A DNA stretch of 64,000 nt, from positions 1,488,001 to 1,552,000 of the forward strand of contig NZ_CP018076.1 of the NCBI RefSeq assembly GCF_001886735.1, given 5' to 3'. This document shows positions 8,423 to 17,556 of this stretch, one piece after another. Numbering within the stretch: position 1 is the first letter of the stretch; every line of letters begins with the position of its first letter. The notes beneath the pieces are model-generated. The model saw only the letters and a list, made by a program, of their open reading frames with translations. It was not told where the DNA came from and did no database searches. The position numbers and the translations under genes are program-made. The DNA comes from Sulfitobacter alexandrii (GTDB taxonomy: Bacteria; Pseudomonadota; Alphaproteobacteria; Rhodobacterales; Rhodobacteraceae).

Positions 8423-9606
8423 GCCATGCCGTTGCCGGGACCGTTCCGATCGGCCTGATTGCCGGTCCGTTCCACGATCGCCTGGAAAGCCTGAGCCATG
8501 CCAAGGGCTGGATGAACTGGGCGGGATACCTGTCGCCTTCCGTTCTCGACACGGCGGAGTTCGAGTATTTCGCGATCCGCAACCAGGCGACGCTTTTCGA
8601 CATCTCACCGATGCACAAGTACCGCGTCAGCGGGCCTGACGCGCTGGACATGCTCAACCGGGTGGTCACGCGGGATCTGCGCAAGATCGGCGACGGGCGC
8701 GTCGGCTACGTCCTTTGGTGCGACGAGGAGGGCATGCTGATCGACGACGGCACGCTTTTTCGGTTCTCCGCCACGGACTTCCGCCTGTGCTGTCAGGAAC
8801 GGATGATGGGCTGGCTGCTCGATGCGTCCTGGGGCTTCGACGTCGAGGTGCGCGATGAAAGCCACGAGGTCGCGGGCCTTTCCCTGCAGGGGCCGACCGC
8901 GTACTCGGTCCTCAAGGAGGCGGGGCTGGACGTGGGCGACATGAAGCCCTTCGATTGGCGCGAGGTTGAAACGGACCTCTGGATCTCGCGGACCGGGTTC
9001 ACCGGCGACCTCGGCTACGAGCTCTGGGTGCCGTGGGACAAGGCGCTGCCGCTGTGGGACCGGCTGTGGGACGCGGGGCACCACTGGGGGCTGCGCGCGG
9101 TCGGCTACGATGCGCTGCACATCGCCCGGATCGAGGCCGGGTTCATGGCGGCCGGGATGGATTTTCAGCCGGTGCACGCCACGATGCGGCTGCACCGGGG
9201 GCGCACACCGCTCGAACTGGGGTTCGACCGGCTGGTGCATTTCGACAAGGGCCACTTCAACGGGCGCCGCGCCTTGCTGGCCCAACGCGACAAGGGCCTG
9301 CGGACCCATCTGGTCAAGGTGGACCTCGGCGGGTTCAAACCCGCGCAGGACGCGTTGATCTACCACCGCAAACGGCGCGAGGTCGGCTATGTCACCTCGG
9401 GTGTCTGGTCGCCGACGACCAAGCGCAACATCGCCCTGGCCGAATTGAAGGCCCCGTTCGGCGTCGGCAAGGTCAAGGACCTCTGGGCCGAAATCTATGT
9501 CAATCAGGAGGGCCGCTGGGCGCGCCGCATGGTGCCCGTGACGGTCCAGGACAAGCCATTTTTCATCAACGGACGTGCGCGGGCAACTCCGCCCGCCGCC
9601 TTCTGA
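8419..9606 (+). CDS. GcvT-like aminomethyltransferase family protein
   Basis: 395 aa, related to glycine-cleavage T protein and the folate-binding domains of dimethylglycine and sarcosine dehydrogenases. Visible family features are FDISPMHKYRVSGPDALDMLNRVVTRDL near the N-terminus and SRTGFTGDLGYELW, the conserved folate-pocket segment. The family moves a C1 unit from an N-methyl or aminomethyl group to tetrahydrofolate. The ATG at 8419 overlaps the upstream stop (ATGA) and gives the usual family N-terminus; the frame is open further upstream but only inside the previous gene. It fits a route in which methyl groups released from the substrate are captured by folate. Confidence 0.83.
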   Translation: MSHAVAGTVPIGLIAGPFHDRLESLSHAKGWMNWAGYLSPSVLDTAEFEYFAIRNQATLFDISPMHKYRVSGPDALDMLNRVVTRDLRKIGDGRVGYVLWCDEEGMLIDDGTLFRFSATDFRLCCQERMMGWLLDASWGFDVEVRDESHEVAGLSLQGPTAYSVLKEAGLDVGDMKPFDWREVETDLWISRTGFTGDLGYELWVPWDKALPLWDRLWDAGHHWGLRAVGYDALHIARIEAGFMAAGMDFQPVHATMRLHRGRTPLELGFDRLVHFDKGHFNGRRALLAQRDKGLRTHLVKVDLGGFKPAQDALIYHRKRREVGYVTSGVWSPTTKRNIALAELKAPFGVGKVKDLWAEIYVNQEGRWARRMVPVTVQDKPFFINGRARATPPAAF

Positions 9607-9626
9607 TGACCAAGGAGAGCAAAGAC

Positions 9627-11018
9627 ATGACAACGCTTCCGCGCGACATGACCAACGGCACACCGCCGGACCTTCTGAACGAATGGGATCGCAATCACCA
9701 GCTGCATCCCTGGGCGGCGATGGACGCCTGGCAGGAGAGCGACTATCACCCGATCGAAAGCGCCGAGGGCATCTATCTGTGGGATGCCGAGGGCAAACGC
9801 TACATCGACGGGCCGGGGGGCATGTGGTGCGTCCAGATCGGCTATGGCCGCAAGGACATGGCGGCGGCGATTGCCGAACAGGTCATGCGTCTGCCCTACA
9901 CGTCGCCCTGGACCACGACCACCGACCCCTCGACGATCCTCGCCAAGAAGATCGCCGATCTCGCGCCCGGCGACCTCAACAACGTCTTCTTCACCACCGG
10001 CGGTTCCACCGCCGTCGACACCGCGCTGCGCACGATGCATTTCATGAACAACGCCCTCGGTCGGCCCGACAAGAAGATCGTGATCGCCCGTGAAAAGGGC
10101 TACCACGGCTCGACCTACCTCGCGTCGACCGTGACCGGCAAGGAACGTGACAAGAGCCGTTTCGACATCGAGAAACGCCTCGTCCGGTTTTTGCCCGACG
10201 TGAACCCCTACAACCGCCCCGACGGCATGAGCGTCGAGGACTGGTGCGATGCCAAGGTCGCAGACCTCGAGAACATGATCGAGGAGGTCGGCGCCGAGAA
10301 CGTCGGCGCCTTCATCGCGGAACCCATCCTGTGTTCCGGCGGTGTCATCGTTCCGCCCGAAGGCTATCACAAGCGCACGCATGAACTCTGCCGCAAGCAC
10401 GATATCCTCTATATCTCGGACGAGGTGGTGACCGCGTTCGGCCGGCTGGGGCACTGGTTCGCCTCGGAGGACGTGTTCGGCATCACGCCCGACATCATCA
10501 CCTGCGCCAAGGGGCTGACGTCGGGCTATCTGCCGCTGGGGGCCTGCATCATTTCCGACCGCGTGATGGAGCGGATGACCGGCCCGGACGAGAATGTCCT
10601 GTTTTCCAACGGTTATACCTATTCGGCGCATCCAGTCTGCTGTGTCGCCGCACTGAAGAATATCGAGATCATGGAAGAAGAGCGGATCCTCGAACACACC
10701 CGCGAGATCACGCCGCATTTCCAGTCCCGGCTGCGTGCGCTGGCGAAGTTTCCCATCGTGGGCGACTTGCGCGGCATGGGCCTGCTGGGCTGTATCGAGG
10801 GCCGTCCGGACACGCCCGGCACGTCGCTCGCGGCGGAACGCAAACTGGGCGCGCTGCTGGACGAAGCCTGCGAGAAGCGCGGTCTTCTGGTACGGCCCCT
10901 GATCAACATGGCGGTCTTCTCGCCGCCGCTGGTGATCACCAGGGCACAGGTGGACGAGATGTTCGATCTGCTCGAAGAGGCGCTGGAAGAGGTGACGGCC
11001 GAGATGGCGTCAGACTGA
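9627..11018 (+). CDS. Class III (omega-type) PLP-dependent aminotransferase
   Basis: 463 aa. Fold-type I class III aminotransferase: PLP phosphate site FFTTGGSTAVDTALR, the conserved Asp in LYISDEVVTAFGR, and the Schiff-base lysine in ITCAKGLTSGYLPLG. The family acts on omega-amino acids (beta-alanine, GABA, taurine and similar compounds), commonly with pyruvate. The start at 9627 has AAGGAG nine bases upstream; another ATG at 9606 overlaps the previous stop and is the alternative. It is the last gene of the operon and converges with, and overlaps by 9 bp, the DgcA-like gene. A likely role is deamination of the amine left after demethylation, inferred from context. Confidence 0.85.
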   Translation: MTTLPRDMTNGTPPDLLNEWDRNHQLHPWAAMDAWQESDYHPIESAEGIYLWDAEGKRYIDGPGGMWCVQIGYGRKDMAAAIAEQVMRLPYTSPWTTTTDPSTILAKKIADLAPGDLNNVFFTTGGSTAVDTALRTMHFMNNALGRPDKKIVIAREKGYHGSTYLASTVTGKERDKSRFDIEKRLVRFLPDVNPYNRPDGMSVEDWCDAKVADLENMIEEVGAENVGAFIAEPILCSGGVIVPPEGYHKRTHELCRKHDILYISDEVVTAFGRLGHWFASEDVFGITPDIITCAKGLTSGYLPLGACIISDRVMERMTGPDENVLFSNGYTYSAHPVCCVAALKNIEIMEEERILEHTREITPHFQSRLRALAKFPIVGDLRGMGLLGCIEGRPDTPGTSLAAERKLGALLDEACEKRGLLVRPLINMAVFSPPLVITRAQVDEMFDLLEEALEEVTAEMASD

Positions 11019-13034
11019 GGTCTCCCGCCGCCCGTAGCGGGCGGCGAGGTCCACCGTCTCGCCCAGTTCCATGCCCGCGCGGTGGCCCGAATACACCGCC
11101 GCGGCGATCAGTCCGGGCGCTTCGGCGTCTCCGATCAGGCTGATGCTTTGCAGGCCGTGATCGGTCGCGCGTACCGCATCGTACAGGGTTCGGTCGGGTA
11201 TGCGCCGGGTCAGCGGCAGGACCGCGTCGCAGGCCAGCGTGATATCCGCGCCGCCGAAGGGGCAGGCCAAGCGCGCGGCCCCGCCCGCCGCCTGCGTCAT
11301 CACGCGGTTCGTCACGATCCGCACGCCCGCGGCGATCAGCGCCGCGGTCGAGGCGTATTGTTCCTGCGTGAACGTCCCCCATTCACAGACCCGCCCCGCC
11401 GGGGTGACGAGCATCACGTCATGGCCGGCCCTGCGCAACGCCAGTGCGAGGACCGAGCCGTGGTAATAGTGGTCGTCGTCGTAGATCGCGATATGTTCCG
11501 CCTCCACCATATGCCCCGCCAGGACGTCGTCGGCGCTGACGATCATGTCCCTGTCCATCTCGTGCAGGCCGTAGGGATTGTTGCGCCCGACGGTATCGTC
11601 GGCCCAATGCGCGCCGGTGGCCACGATCAGGTGGTCGACGGACATGGCGGGCAGGTCGTCCGGCCCGATCCGGCTTTCGGGGTACAGGGTGACGTTGTCC
11701 ATTTTCGCGATCTGTCCCAGCCGCCAGTCGCGGACCCGCGCCCATTCCGACAGGCCGGGCAGGGCGGATTCACGCGTCACGCGGCCGCCCATGACCCGAC
11801 GCGCCTCTGCCAGCATCACCTCGTGGCCGCGCGCGCCCAGCACACGGGCCGCTTCCAGCCCCGCGGGGCCGCCACCGACCACGAGAACACGCGCCGCCGA
11901 CGGCGCGGCGGCAAGGCGTTCCGGGTGCCATCCCAACCGCCACTCATCCCCCATCGTGGGGTTCTGCGTGCAGCGGATCGGAACGCCCTGGCTGTCATGG
12001 GCGTAGCAGATGTTGCAGCCGATGCATTCACGGATGTCCGCGCTGCGCCCCTCGCGGATTTTCAGCGGCAGGAACGGGTCGGCGATGGACGGGCGGGCGG
12101 CGCCGATCATGTCCTGTGCCCCGCTGCGGATGACCTGCGCCATCATGTCCGGGTCGGTGAAACGGCCCACCGCCACGACCGGCCGGTCGGTCAGGGCCTT
12201 GGCCCTCGCCACGCTTTCGGTCAGCGCGCCCTGCCTGACGAAACGTGAATTGCTCATCTCGATGTCGTAGTCCGGCACCGTCAGGTCCCACAGGTCCGGC
12301 AGATCGGCGAGCAGGCCGAAGGCATCGTAGCTTTCCGCGTCTTCCAGCCCGACGCTGAAGCGGCACGCGACCGCGGCGCGGCCGGACAGGGCCTCCCGCG
12401 TGTCCTCGATCAGTTCGCGCACCAGCCGCACCCGGTTTTCCAACGGCCCGCCATAGGCGTCGGTGCGGGTGTTGGTCCGTGCGTCAAGGAACTGCGACAG
12501 CAGATAGCCGTGGGTGGCGTAGACATAGACGATGTCGAAACCGGCCTCGACGGCGCGCAGGGCCGCATCGCGGTGCCAGCGGCGCAGGTCGGCAATGTCG
12601 GTCAGGTCCATTGGGCGGGTCTGGCCCGGCTGGACCTCGCCATCGTCGGTCTGGGGCAGGCTGCGCAACCCCATCGGAGGAAGCCGGGTGGCATGGTTCA
12701 CGATCATGCCGCCCCCGGCCCAGAGTTCGACACCCGCCAGCGCGCCGTGTGCATGCACCGCATCCGTCATCAGCCGATGCGCACGGATGTCGCTGTCATC
12801 CCAAAGCGCGCAATAGGCGTAATAATCGTTGTCCGACGTGGGATGAATGGAGCAGTATTCGGTATTCACCACGCCCCAGCCGCCTTCGGCCTTCACGCCG
12901 CGCATCGCGGCAAGGCTGCGCGGCCGACGCCAGCCCATGCCGGTACAATGCGGGACCTGGTAGAACCGGTTCGGGGCGGTCACCGGGCCCAGTCGGAGCG
13001 GCTCGAAAAGGATGTCATGTCTTGAATCGCGCAT
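11010..13034 (-). CDS. FMN/[4Fe-4S]/FAD flavoprotein of the trimethylamine dehydrogenase / DgcA family
   Basis: 674 aa with the three-part layout of the family. An old-yellow-enzyme TIM barrel covers residues 1 to about 330 (HGYLLSQFLDARTNTRTD, typical active-site loop). A [4Fe-4S] cluster motif C337-x2-C340-x2-C343-x11-C355 follows, and then a dinucleotide-binding domain beginning VLVVGGGPAGLEA at about 383. Relatives include trimethylamine and dimethylamine dehydrogenases, DgcA of dimethylglycine catabolism and 2,4-dienoyl-CoA reductase. The betaine-like context favours oxidative N-demethylation. It is transcribed divergently from the binding-protein gene, with operator 2 between them. An electron-transfer partner (DgcB-like) is not present in the window. 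Confidence 0.85.
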   Translation of the reverse strand: MRDSRHDILFEPLRLGPVTAPNRFYQVPHCTGMGWRRPRSLAAMRGVKAEGGWGVVNTEYCSIHPTSDNDYYAYCALWDDSDIRAHRLMTDAVHAHGALAGVELWAGGGMIVNHATRLPPMGLRSLPQTDDGEVQPGQTRPMDLTDIADLRRWHRDAALRAVEAGFDIVYVYATHGYLLSQFLDARTNTRTDAYGGPLENRVRLVRELIEDTREALSGRAAVACRFSVGLEDAESYDAFGLLADLPDLWDLTVPDYDIEMSNSRFVRQGALTESVARAKALTDRPVVAVGRFTDPDMMAQVIRSGAQDMIGAARPSIADPFLPLKIREGRSADIRECIGCNICYAHDSQGVPIRCTQNPTMGDEWRLGWHPERLAAAPSAARVLVVGGGPAGLEAARVLGARGHEVMLAEARRVMGGRVTRESALPGLSEWARVRDWRLGQIAKMDNVTLYPESRIGPDDLPAMSVDHLIVATGAHWADDTVGRNNPYGLHEMDRDMIVSADDVLAGHMVEAEHIAIYDDDHYYHGSVLALALRRAGHDVMLVTPAGRVCEWGTFTQEQYASTAALIAAGVRIVTNRVMTQAAGGAARLACPFGGADITLACDAVLPLTRRIPDRTLYDAVRATDHGLQSISLIGDAEAPGLIAAAVYSGHRAGMELGETVDLAARYGRRETSV

Positions 13035-13068
13035 TTTCTGGTCGAAGCCCCCGGTTTTTCAATCATTA

Positions 13069-13088
13069 TTATTTGAGCGCTCAAATAA
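13069..13088. promoter_or_regulatory. Putative TetR-family operator 2 (extended 20-bp palindrome)
   Basis: TTATTTGAGCGCTCAAATAA is a perfect 20-bp palindrome whose central 14 bp equal operators 1 and 3. It lies in the 149-bp divergent gap between the DgcA-like gene (start 13034) and the binding-protein gene (start 13184), so it could repress both. It is the longest perfect copy and probably the strongest site. Confidence 0.75.
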
Positions 13089-13183
13089 ATGTTGTGTCAA
13101 CTCTCTTTCCCCCTTAGCCTCAGGGCCAGAGGTTTGCCGGAACGCGTCCGGCCGGCCGACAAGAACAGACAAGGGAGAGACGG

Positions 13184-14248
13184 ATGACCACTTCAAGACT
13201 GAAGGTCGCCGCGCTGGCCGGAGCCGCCGCGCTGCTGACATCGACCGCCATGGCGCAGGATGCCGAACTGACGGTATTCGACTGGGCCGGGTACGAGGAT
13301 CCCGAATTCTACAGCGCCTACATCGAAGAGCACGGCGAAAAACCCACCTTCGCCTTCTTCGGCGACGAGGAAGAGGCGTTCCAGAAGCTCCGCTCGGGGT
13401 TCAAGGCGGACGCCGCGCACCCCTGTTCGCAGTCCGTGCCGAAATGGATGGAAGCGGGCCTGCTGGAGCCGCTCGACACCTCGCGGATCGACCGCTGGGA
13501 CGAGCTGAACGAGGAGTTCCGCGAGATCGAGGCCTACAAGAAGGACGGCGAGTACTACTTCGTCCCGATGGACTGGGGCAACACCGCGCTGACCTACAAC
13601 ACCGAGAAGCTGACCGAGGAGCAGGTCCAGTCGCTGCAGATCTTCGCCGACCCGTCGATGGCCGGCAAGGTTTCCGTGGGCGACAGCGTGGACGACGCCT
13701 ATGCGCTCGGCTTCCTCGCCACCGGCGTGCAGGACTGGACGCAGGCCACGGACGAACAGTTCCAGGCGGCCTCAGATTTCCTGCGCAAGGTGCACCAGAA
13801 CGTGCTGTCCTACTGGGACAGTTCCTCCTCGCTGGCGCAGCTGATGCAGTCGGGGCAGGTGGAACTCGCCTGGGCCTGGAACGAGACCTCGGCCACGATG
13901 GGCGGCGAGGGCCTGCCCATCGCGATGAAGCGCGACACGGACGAGGGCGCCTCGAGCTGGGTCTGCGGCTACGTCAAGCTGAAGGACGGCGAGGGGTCCG
14001 ATGACAAGTTCTACGACTTCATCAACGCCTGGCTCGCCCCGGAATCCGCCGACTATATCGTGAATGCCTGGGGCTACGGCCATTCCAACGCGGCACGCAT
14101 GGCGGAGATGGACCAGGAGATGCTGAAATCGGTGGGGCTCGACAGCAACGACGCCCTGCGGGCGAACACCCTGTGGCAGGCGCCGCCCCAGCCCGAGATG
14201 CGCGAGAAGATGATCGCGGAGTTCGAGAACATCAAGGCCGGCTTCTGA
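13184..14248 (+). CDS. PotD-like periplasmic substrate-binding protein
   Basis: 354 aa extracellular solute-binding protein of the spermidine/putrescine class. The signal peptide is MTTSRLKVAALAGAAALLTSTAMAQ. The mature part opens LTVFDWAGYEDPEF, as in PotD/PotF proteins (usually xVYNWxxY). The gene has AGGGAGAG upstream, stands alone behind operator 2 and ends at a strong terminator. It is the only binding protein here, so it most likely serves the PotABC-type importer encoded at 16432-19235, although it is not in that operon. The ligand is probably a cationic or zwitterionic N-methyl compound rather than a polyamine. This is inference from the neighbouring enzymes. Confidence 0.85.
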   Translation: MTTSRLKVAALAGAAALLTSTAMAQDAELTVFDWAGYEDPEFYSAYIEEHGEKPTFAFFGDEEEAFQKLRSGFKADAAHPCSQSVPKWMEAGLLEPLDTSRIDRWDELNEEFREIEAYKKDGEYYFVPMDWGNTALTYNTEKLTEEQVQSLQIFADPSMAGKVSVGDSVDDAYALGFLATGVQDWTQATDEQFQAASDFLRKVHQNVLSYWDSSSSLAQLMQSGQVELAWAWNETSATMGGEGLPIAMKRDTDEGASSWVCGYVKLKDGEGSDDKFYDFINAWLAPESADYIVNAWGYGHSNAARMAEMDQEMLKSVGLDSNDALRANTLWQAPPQPEMREKMIAEFENIKAGF

Positions 14249-14278
14249 GCCGCCGGATCTTTTTGCAGAGGTCACATG

Positions 14279-14312
14279 CCGCCGCGATCCGAAGGGGTCG
14301 CGGCGGTTTCCT
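14279..14312 (+). terminator. Rho-independent terminator after the binding-protein gene
   Basis: A 12-bp GC-rich stem (14279-14290 with 14295-14306, one T-G wobble) with loop GAAG is followed by TTTCCTTTC. It begins 30 bp after the stop of the binding-protein gene and separates it from the convergent methyltransferase gene. Confidence 0.75.
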
Positions 14313-14328
14313 TTCGCGGGGTGCCGCC

Positions 14329-14370
14329 CCCTCACCCCAGCCCTCTCCCCCCCTTGGGGGAGAGGGGGTG
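14329..14370. repeat. REP-like palindromic repeat unit
   Basis: CCCTCACCCCAGCCC followed by a pyrimidine-rich arm CTCTCCCCCC, a TT loop and the complementary GGGGGAGAGGGG arm. This pattern matches the dispersed REP/RUP-like hairpins found between convergent genes in many proteobacteria. Only one copy was seen in this window, so its repetitive nature is inferred from the general pattern and not shown here. Confidence 0.5.
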
Positions 14371-14448
14371 GCGTCGCGCCCCTGGACGGGGGAGCGCGCA
14401 GTTGATGGTCTTTTCCGGGTTGGTGGCGAGAACGCTCGGGAAGCCGGG

Positions 14449-15225
14449 CTAGCCCGGCTTTTGCGCGAGCAGGTGGTGCGGGCAGTGTTCGCCGGTTTCC
14501 AGCACGAGGATCATGGCTTTCCAGGTCTCGATCGAGGCGGCGATCAGGTCGGCGCCGTGCGCCTGTTCCCAGGCCGGCCGGTCGGGGCCGGTGAACCGGG
14601 CGAGTTCCTGTCGGGCGAGATCCAGATACCAGCGGTTGCGGTTGGTGAGGCGGATGTTGCGGAAACCCGCGGCCGACAGGGCCTTTTCGTACCGCGCGGG
14701 CGAGGCCATGGCGAAATCGAGATCCTCCAGCGCGATATAGGCGGCCATCTCGGGAGAGGGGTCCCCGTCGTAAGACATCAGCCAGTCCGAGGCCGCGAAC
14801 CAGCCGCCGGGCCGCAGGATGCGAAAGACGTCCTGCGCCAGCGCTTCCTTGTCCGGAATATGGATGATCGAATCCTTGGAGAACACGACGTCGAACGTAC
14901 CGGGCTCGAAGGGCAGGGGGCCGGGGGTGACTTCCGTTATCGTGATCCGGTCCTGCAGCCCGGCTGCGTCGACACGTGTTTGCGCGGCGGCGCAGACCGG
15001 CGTTTCCACGTCGATCCCGGTGACATGCGCGGCGCCGTGATCGCGCACCAGTGCCACCGCGATGGCCCCCGAGCCGCTGCCGATGTCGAGCATCCGCGCT
15101 CCTTCGACGGGCGCGTCCTTCACCACGCGGGCCACTTCCTCGGGGCCGCCGGGAGAGAGGTAGCCTTCGCCCCAGAGTTCCTCGAGAAGCGCGATGTGGC
15201 GGTCGTCGTAGTTCAGGTCGGTCAT
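14449..15225 (-). CDS. Class I SAM-dependent methyltransferase
   Basis: 258 aa. The SAM-binding motif I is MLDIGSGSGAIAVAL; motif II/III text includes VTGIDVE and FDVVFSKDSIIHIPDK, and the post-motif LRPGGWFAASDWL resembles small-molecule methyltransferases such as phosphoethanolamine or sarcosine/dimethylglycine N-methyltransferases. The ATG at 15225 overlaps the stop of the Rieske gene by 4 bp (ATGA), so it is the last gene of the importer/Rieske operon behind operator 3. A methyl-adding enzyme inside a demethylation operon is unexpected. It may methylate an intermediate or accept a methyl group in the reverse sense. The substrate is unknown. Confidence 0.8.
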   Translation of the reverse strand: MTDLNYDDRHIALLEELWGEGYLSPGGPEEVARVVKDAPVEGARMLDIGSGSGAIAVALVRDHGAAHVTGIDVETPVCAAAQTRVDAAGLQDRITITEVTPGPLPFEPGTFDVVFSKDSIIHIPDKEALAQDVFRILRPGGWFAASDWLMSYDGDPSPEMAAYIALEDLDFAMASPARYEKALSAAGFRNIRLTNRNRWYLDLARQELARFTGPDRPAWEQAHGADLIAASIETWKAMILVLETGEHCPHHLLAQKPG

Positions 15226-16427
15226 GGCCGGTCCTCGTACCGTTGCAGGGTGGTCTGGTATGCGTCGATGAAACGGGCGACGTAGCGTTCCATCGGCACC
15301 AGCGGGCCCGGGCGGTAGTGGCGCGATGCCACGCCACGGGCGTTGTCCTCGACGATGCGCTTGTCGCTCTTCGTGGTGACGTCCCAGAGCCATGTCAGCC
15401 GGTCGATGTTGTAGTCGCGGCCGGGCCGGGCCCCCTCCCGGACGAGCCAGATGATCTCCTGCGCGCAGTGATCGGTGTCTGTCGGCAAAAAGCGGTAGAG
15501 CACCGCGTGATCGCAGTAGAGCAGCATGGGGTTCAGCATGCCGACGTAGGCATCCGAGGCGCCGCCGTCGTGCCCGGTGATCTGCCCCAGAAGCGGCGCC
15601 ACCGGCGTGCCGTCCTCGCTGCCCGTCCGGTAGCCGTCGAAGAGCGCGTACCGGTTGTAGGCGTGATCGGCGACGCCGGGCGTGCCGCTGCGGCCGATCC
15701 GGTCGATGAAGGTGGTCGGCACGCCGCAGGCGGCGGCGCGGGCCGCCATCGCGTCGTTGAGCGGGGCGACACGGTCCTCCGCCAGGTGGGTGGCGTGGCT
15801 GCGCGCGAACTCGGGGTGCGCGGGCGTGCAATGGTAGCATTCGTTGTAGTTCTCGACGAGCAGCTTCCAGTTCGCGCGAACCGGGTAGACTTCGCGGTGG
15901 GCGATCCGCGTCGCGGCCAGGTCGAAGGGGGCGAGGCAGGGCGTCAGGGCCGCGCGGAGGGGCGCGAAATCGGGCGGATCGTCCGCGAGCGAGACGTATA
16001 TCAATCCTTCGAGCACTTCCATCGCCACCGGGATGAGGCCGAGCGCCGCGCGGTCGTGGTGATCCTCCAGCATCCGGGCGCTGAACAGGCTGCCGTCGAG
16101 GTTGAACACCCAGGCGTGATAGGGACAGGTGAAGCGGCGGACATTGCCCCGCGGTTCGATGCACAGGCGCGAGCCACGGTGGCGGCAGACATTGGCAAAG
16201 GCGGCCAGGTCGCCCTTGGCGTCCCGCACCACGATCACGCTGTCGTCGAGGATGTCGAAAACGAGGTAATCTCCGGGGGCCGCGAGCTCAGACACATGAC
16301 CGGCGAGCAGCCATTCGCGCCCGAAGATCGCGGCGCGGTCCGCCTCGAAGATCTCGGGCGCGGTATAGAAGGGCTGCGGCATGGCGTAGCCCTCTCGCTG
16401 GGCGGCGATCAGTTCGGCCAGCTGCAT
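15222..16427 (-). CDS. Rieske non-haem iron oxygenase, quaternary-ammonium type (A)
   Basis: 401 aa oxygenase alpha subunit. The Rieske [2Fe-2S] ligands are C81-x-H83 (CRHRGS) and C101-x2-H104 (CPYHAW). The mononuclear iron site is in VENYNECYHCTPAH, with His199 and His204 as ligands. The residue three before the first His, normally the bridging Asp, is Glu196, as in the carnitine monooxygenase CntA. This favours a substrate with a quaternary ammonium group, such as a betaine. Such enzymes split off a methyl group as formaldehyde or cleave a C-N bond and need a separate reductase, none of which is encoded nearby. It overlaps the methyltransferase gene by 4 bp. Confidence 0.88.
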   Translation of the reverse strand: MQLAELIAAQREGYAMPQPFYTAPEIFEADRAAIFGREWLLAGHVSELAAPGDYLVFDILDDSVIVVRDAKGDLAAFANVCRHRGSRLCIEPRGNVRRFTCPYHAWVFNLDGSLFSARMLEDHHDRAALGLIPVAMEVLEGLIYVSLADDPPDFAPLRAALTPCLAPFDLAATRIAHREVYPVRANWKLLVENYNECYHCTPAHPEFARSHATHLAEDRVAPLNDAMAARAAACGVPTTFIDRIGRSGTPGVADHAYNRYALFDGYRTGSEDGTPVAPLLGQITGHDGGASDAYVGMLNPMLLYCDHAVLYRFLPTDTDHCAQEIIWLVREGARPGRDYNIDRLTWLWDVTTKSDKRIVEDNARGVASRHYRPGPLVPMERYVARFIDAYQTTLQRYEDRP

Positions 16428-16431
16428 CCGG

Positions 16432-17553
16432 TCACTCCCCGAAGACGACGATGGATTCCGTGCCCCAGCCCACCGAGACCTTGCTGCCCGGCGGCACGAC
16501 CGAACGGCCCGCGGTGTTGCGCATGGAAATCGTCAACGGTTTCTCGCTGCCGGGCAGACGCACCTCGTAATAGGTCATGTCGCCGTAGTACTCGGTGTCC
16601 ACGACCTCTCCCTCGACCCGGTTCTGGGTCCAGTCCTGGTTGTCGAAGATCACCGTCAGCATTTCGGGGCGCACGCCGATGGTGTCGATCGTCCGGGGGT
16701 CGATGTCGGGCCCCAGCCTGTCGCGCGGCATCTCGACCCGGCCGAGGCAGTCGATGTCGAGTGTCACGTGGCTTTCGCCGAGATCCGTCACCCGGGCGGG
16801 CAGGAAGTTCATCACCCCGATGAAGGAGGCGACCCGCTTGTTCACCGGATGCCGGTAGAGCCCTTCGGGCGTATCGAGCTGGGCGATCTCGCCCTCGAAC
16901 ATCACCGCGATGCGGTCGGACATGATTAGCGCTTCTTCCTGGTCGTGTGTCACCAGGATGAAGGTGATCCCGATCGACCGCTGAAGACTGCGCAGTTCCA
17001 TCTGCATCTGGTCGCGCAGCTTCTTGTCCAGCGCCGACAGGGGTTCGTCCAGCAGGATCACCTTGGGCTTCATCACCAGCGCGCGGGCCAGTGCCACGCG
17101 CTGCCTCTGTCCCCCCGACAGCTCATGCGCCTTGCGCTTGCCGTAGCCTTTCATGTCGACCAGCGCGAGGACCTCCTCGACCTCCCGGGCGATGTCCTTC
17201 TTCGACATCTTGCGGGTCTTCAGGCCGTAGCTGACGTTCTCCTCGACGTTGAGATGCGGAAAGATCGCATAGCTCTGGAACACCATGTTGGTCGGGCGCC
17301 TGTTGGCGGGAATGCCTTCCATGTCCTTGCCGCCGATGGCGACCGAACCGCTGGTCACCGGTTCGAACCCGGCGATGGTCCGCAGGAGAGTGGTCTTGCC
17401 GCAGCCGGACGGGCCGAGCAGGGAAAAGAACTCTCCCTCGCGGATATCCGCCGTGATGCCGTGCAGCGCGGTAAAGGTGCCGAATTTCTTGACCACGTCC
17501 CGGATCGCGATCATGGGGGTCTTGTCGTCGTTCATGTCTGTCTTTCCGCTCAT
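16432..17553 (-). CDS. ABC transporter ATP-binding protein, PotA type
   Basis: 373 aa. Walker A GPSGCGKTT, signature LSGGQRQR, Walker B VILLDEPLSALD and H-loop LVTHDQEEAL define the ATPase domain (about 15-240). The rest is the TOBE domain of PotA/polyamine-type ATPases (IGVRPEMLTV). It lies between the permease gene (3 bp apart) and the Rieske gene (4 bp apart) in one tightly packed operon read leftward from 20484. It powers the importer whose permeases are at 17557 and 18369. The start at 17553 gives a short extra N-terminus; an in-frame Met seven codons in is a possible alternative. Confidence 0.88.
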   Translation of the reverse strand: MSGKTDMNDDKTPMIAIRDVVKKFGTFTALHGITADIREGEFFSLLGPSGCGKTTLLRTIAGFEPVTSGSVAIGGKDMEGIPANRRPTNMVFQSYAIFPHLNVEENVSYGLKTRKMSKKDIAREVEEVLALVDMKGYGKRKAHELSGGQRQRVALARALVMKPKVILLDEPLSALDKKLRDQMQMELRSLQRSIGITFILVTHDQEEALIMSDRIAVMFEGEIAQLDTPEGLYRHPVNKRVASFIGVMNFLPARVTDLGESHVTLDIDCLGRVEMPRDRLGPDIDPRTIDTIGVRPEMLTVIFDNQDWTQNRVEGEVVDTEYYGDMTYYEVRLPGSEKPLTISMRNTAGRSVVPPGSKVSVGWGTESIVVFGE

Positions 17554-17556
17554 GGT

